Made by a program: the position numbers and the translations under genes | Part shown: piece after piece, positions 13,799 to 15,540 of the stretch | Position numbering within the stretch: position 1 is the first letter of the stretch | Layout of the letters: the number at the start of each line of letters is the position of its first letter | Origin: B1SED10-75 sp964636865 | Lineage (GTDB): Bacteria; Bacillota; Dethiobacteria; DTU022; PWGO01 | DNA: 15,540 nt | NCBI GenBank assembly: GCA_964636865.1 | Contig: CAZWVJ010000036.1 | Span: forward strand, 1 to 15,540 | Reading direction: 5' to 3' | Notes under the pieces: model-generated | What the model saw: only the letters and a program-made list of their open reading frames with translations | What the model was told of the DNA's origin: nothing | Database searches by the model: none

Positions 13799-14779
13799 TC
13801 AGCACAAGAAAAGATTTCGGAAAAACTTCAGGATCATTTCAAGTAAAGTTGTTTCTCCCGGCACCATGTCTTCTATAACTAAATCTTCCCCCGCGGGATC
13901 CACACCCCAAATTATCATTCTTGCCTCTTTACATTCGGGTGAATTGGTAGAGAACATTAGCCTCTTTTCGTCTTCCCACCAGGAGAGGTCTCTAAAAAAA
14001 GGAAGGAAAGAGGAATATTCTCCCCTGTTTAAAGCTTTCCTTATATCCTCTTCATCCAGGGTGAATTCTTTACTCATTTGCTCTACGTTATCGTTGGAAA
14101 GTAAATAGCCTTCTACTTCCGTAGTATTAAGGGGGTAAGCCAGATAATCACTCCCGGGCGACCAGTAAAATTCATCTATCTGCCCGCGGTTTTCCTGGTC
14201 TACCAAATCTACCTTCCCGGTCTGCAGGTTTACTACCCCTACGAAGGACATATGCGCAGCGGCATGAAAGTCATGCAAGGAAAAGGCAACCATGTTCCCA
14301 CAGGGAGAGAGGGCTTCCGTATCATCAAAGTAGGAAAGATCCTCCGGAAAAACGGGGTAATCCTCGTGAAAAGCGGGAATTTCGTCGAAAATATTTTTCC
14401 AGTGGTTTTCGGCCCAGTCTAAAAATTCCTCGTGGGCATATTCAAAAATTAACCGGTCCTCTTCGTCAAATATTTTTATGGTTTCCTGCCCCTCTTCTTC
14501 AAAAAAGGCCATCAGATCCCGATCATTTTCAATTACAAATTCATACTTCTCTTCTGTGCTTACTGTTTCTCCTTCTTCCACCCACTCCACAAAAGAATAC
14601 CCTTCCTCAGGTCGGGCTTCTACAGTTACTTCAGTTTCGGAAGAATATTCCCCCTCACCGGAGATCTCTCCGCCCTCCTGAGGCATTACCTCCAGGGTTA
14701 CCCGGTACTCACTTTCACATCCCACCACCAATGCAATGGTAGCCATAGTTATAATTAAGGCCAGAAGCATTCGCTTCAT
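13799..14779 (-). CDS. Lipoprotein with InlB-like repeat and TolB-like region
   Basis: 326 residues. A signal peptide with a lipobox (ALVVGC, Cys21) marks a lipid-anchored surface protein. Residues about 26-95 form one InlB B-type/Flg_new-like repeat (VTLEVMPQEGGEISGEGEY, VEARPEEGYSFVEWVEEGE, DLMAFFEE). The rest contains short segments like beta-propeller blades of TolB type: LSPCGNMVAFSLHD, GVVNLQTGKVDLVD, FYWSPGSDYLAYPLN and LSWWEDEKRLMFSTN. The protein is strongly acidic. I cannot assign a function. The ATG has AGGAG about 7 bases upstream. The C-terminus, KFFRNLFLC, is hydrophobic and unlike the rest, so a late frameshift is possible. Confidence 0.82.
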   Translation of the reverse strand: MKRMLLALIITMATIALVVGCESEYRVTLEVMPQEGGEISGEGEYSSETEVTVEARPEEGYSFVEWVEEGETVSTEEKYEFVIENDRDLMAFFEEEGQETIKIFDEEDRLIFEYAHEEFLDWAENHWKNIFDEIPAFHEDYPVFPEDLSYFDDTEALSPCGNMVAFSLHDFHAAAHMSFVGVVNLQTGKVDLVDQENRGQIDEFYWSPGSDYLAYPLNTTEVEGYLLSNDNVEQMSKEFTLDEEDIRKALNRGEYSSFLPFFRDLSWWEDEKRLMFSTNSPECKEARMIIWGVDPAGEDLVIEDMVPGETTLLEMILKFFRNLFLC

Positions 14780-14934
14780 GCTCCCACTCCTCTTATTTCA
14801 CTTTTTTATAAAAACATCTAATACTTTCTGATATGGAAGGTAGCAGCTATCATCTTTGTTAGGACTCAAATACCTCGAAGCATTTAGTTTAATCGAGAAT
14901 AAGGCCTTTATCCTCCTCATCACAACGAGCCGCC

Positions 14935-15066
14935 CTACCGGCAGTGAACTTCTACTGAGTTTTTACCTTTTTTAACAAAATCGGAGACGTCGCTATTTAT
15001 TATCCCTTCCGGACTGGCGATATTTGAAGCCAGGCGCTGCCGGTACCGGTAGATATGAAGCATCAT
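14935..15066 (-). other. Short unassigned open frame of 43 codons
   Basis: A frame from ATGATG (15064-15066) to TAG (14935-14937) encodes a basic peptide starting MMLHIYRYRQRLASN. No ribosome binding site is obvious and I recognise no family. It lies directly downstream of the structured RNA and could be scrap of a mobile element. A 9-bp sequence, ctgccggta, occurs at 15037-15045 and inverted at 14936-14944. The 14780-14934 stretch must hold the lipoprotein promoter, which I could not place. Confidence 0.2.
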
Positions 15067-15102
15067 TTTATTTAAGGGTCCGGTGACAAGGAACACTTTT
15101 TT

Positions 15103-15285
15103 TGAACCACTCCCGCTTTCACTGAGCTTAAGAAATGGGAACTCCCGGTCAATATGGCTAATGCCACAAGTTTACCCAGGCTCTAAGGGTAGTCTCTACC
15201 CCAATTTTGTCAGTTACCTGACCGGCTCCAGCTTGGTTTTCGCTAAAGCCTTACCAATTCATCTCCCCCTCTACAGGCGGGAGAA
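15103..15285 (-). ncRNA. HEARO / IscB-type omega RNA-like structured RNA, apparently without its nuclease
   Basis: The minus strand has a dense series of hairpins and no reading frame: TCTCCC with GGGAGA near the 5' end; TTGGT/ACCAA around GGCTTTAGCGAAA; GTCAG-GTAA-CTGAC (15209-15222); GGTAG-AGA-CTACC (15188-15200); TGGC-ATTA-GCCA (15155-15166); and a last stem CCC.TTTC/GAAA..GGG around TTAAGCTCAGT (15112-15139). Pieces such as GGCTTTAGCGAAA, AGAGCCTGGGTAAACTTGTGG and CCCATTTCTTAAGCT agree with what I remember of HEARO RNAs, the guide scaffolds of IscB-family nucleases. That match is from memory and needs an Rfam search. An IscB gene should follow on the same strand but is absent. An IS605/TnpB right end is the main alternative. 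Confidence 0.55.
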
Positions 15286-15442
15286 TTCTTGACGTTAAAA
15301 GTTAAAAACCTTATCACCGAACCCTTAAAGAAATTTTTCTATATGTGATTGTTTATGTCCACAAGATTTGCCGTAGTATTTATTTAATCTCCATGAAATA
15401 AATTAGACATGGGCCAGGGTGAACAAATTTTTATATATTTTT

Positions 15443-15538
15443 TTAAGTATTAAACCAGGCCGCGGCATTGGTTAAGCAATACTCGCCTCTTTCTTTTGTT
15501 TTACATCTAAATAATATCATTTCCGGTGATTCCTTCCA
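15443..15538 (-). CDS. Possible 3' end of a gene entering from the right edge
   Basis: A minus-strand frame is open from the right edge for 31 codons to a TAA at 15443-15445; its translation ends EYCLTNAAAWFNT. The peptide has ordinary composition but no family I recognise, and 31 open codons may be chance. The bases 15286-15442 between it and the structured RNA are AT-rich and show no gene. Confidence 0.25.
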   Translation of the reverse strand, partial: WKESPEMILFRCKTKERGEYCLTNAAAWFNT

Positions 15539-15540
15539 CA

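Noticed and set aside
13780..13800. Terminator after the lipoprotein gene
   Set aside because: ACCTAT/ATAGGT can pair near 13767-13798, but the loop is long and no proper T run follows the short stem.
15083..15292. Plus-strand open frame of 69 codons
   Set aside because: It is antisense to the structured RNA, has no ribosome binding site and no family resemblance; the hairpins explain the sequence better.

Overview
The window looks like the chromosome of an anaerobic, moderately AT-rich Firmicute of the class Clostridia. The evidence is AGGAGG-type ribosome binding sites throughout, the ylbH-ylbI(coaD)-(ylbK)-ylbL gene order known from Bacillus subtilis, a zinc-ribbon ribosomal protein L28, frequent TTG starts, and an RNase P RNA of the ancestral type A rather than the Bacillus type B. 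I cannot name the genus.

Positions 1-4735 (all minus strand) are a catabolic acyl-CoA cluster: a regulator, a MaoC-type hydratase, a beta-keto acid cleavage enzyme (BKACE/DUF849), a DUF35 zinc-ribbon/OB-fold protein and two thiolase-fold proteins, the last cut by the window edge. Two things stand out. The regulator is a TetR protein fused in frame to a MaoC hotdog domain that is about half identical to the neighbouring enzyme but has Tyr in place of the catalytic His; it may sense an acyl-CoA of the pathway. Both thiolase-fold proteins have Gly where thiolases carry the nucleophilic Cys, which together with DUF35 and MaoC points to a hydratase/retro-aldolase module of the ChsH2-Ltp2 kind rather than a thiolase.

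Positions 4816-7980 (minus) hold housekeeping genes: RNase P RNA with its own promoter and terminator, a YlbL-like secreted Lon/PDZ protease, a 39-codon remnant of the patatin-like gene ylbK, coaD, rsmD and rpmB. A tRNA-Leu(CAA) follows at 7987-8071, then about 440 bases without a gene.

Positions 8511-10571 (minus) are a probable operon larE - rrf2 - pyrF. The Rrf2 regulator seems to start at the very rare codon ATT and has a three-Cys Fe-S motif; the LarE-type sulfur transferase also has three cysteines placed for an Fe-S cluster. comM (yifB) runs the other way at 10794-12332.

Positions 12345-13305 are a REP-associated tyrosine transposase (RAYT) with one inverted 30-bp repeat on the left and three tandem copies on the right; the outermost copy supplies the stop codon of a MoaE-like gene. 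A lipoprotein with an InlB-like repeat follows (13799-14779, minus).

The last 760 bases hold a strongly structured RNA on the minus strand (about 15103-15285) that I read as a HEARO/IscB-type omega RNA without an intact nuclease gene, and at the edge the possible end of another gene.
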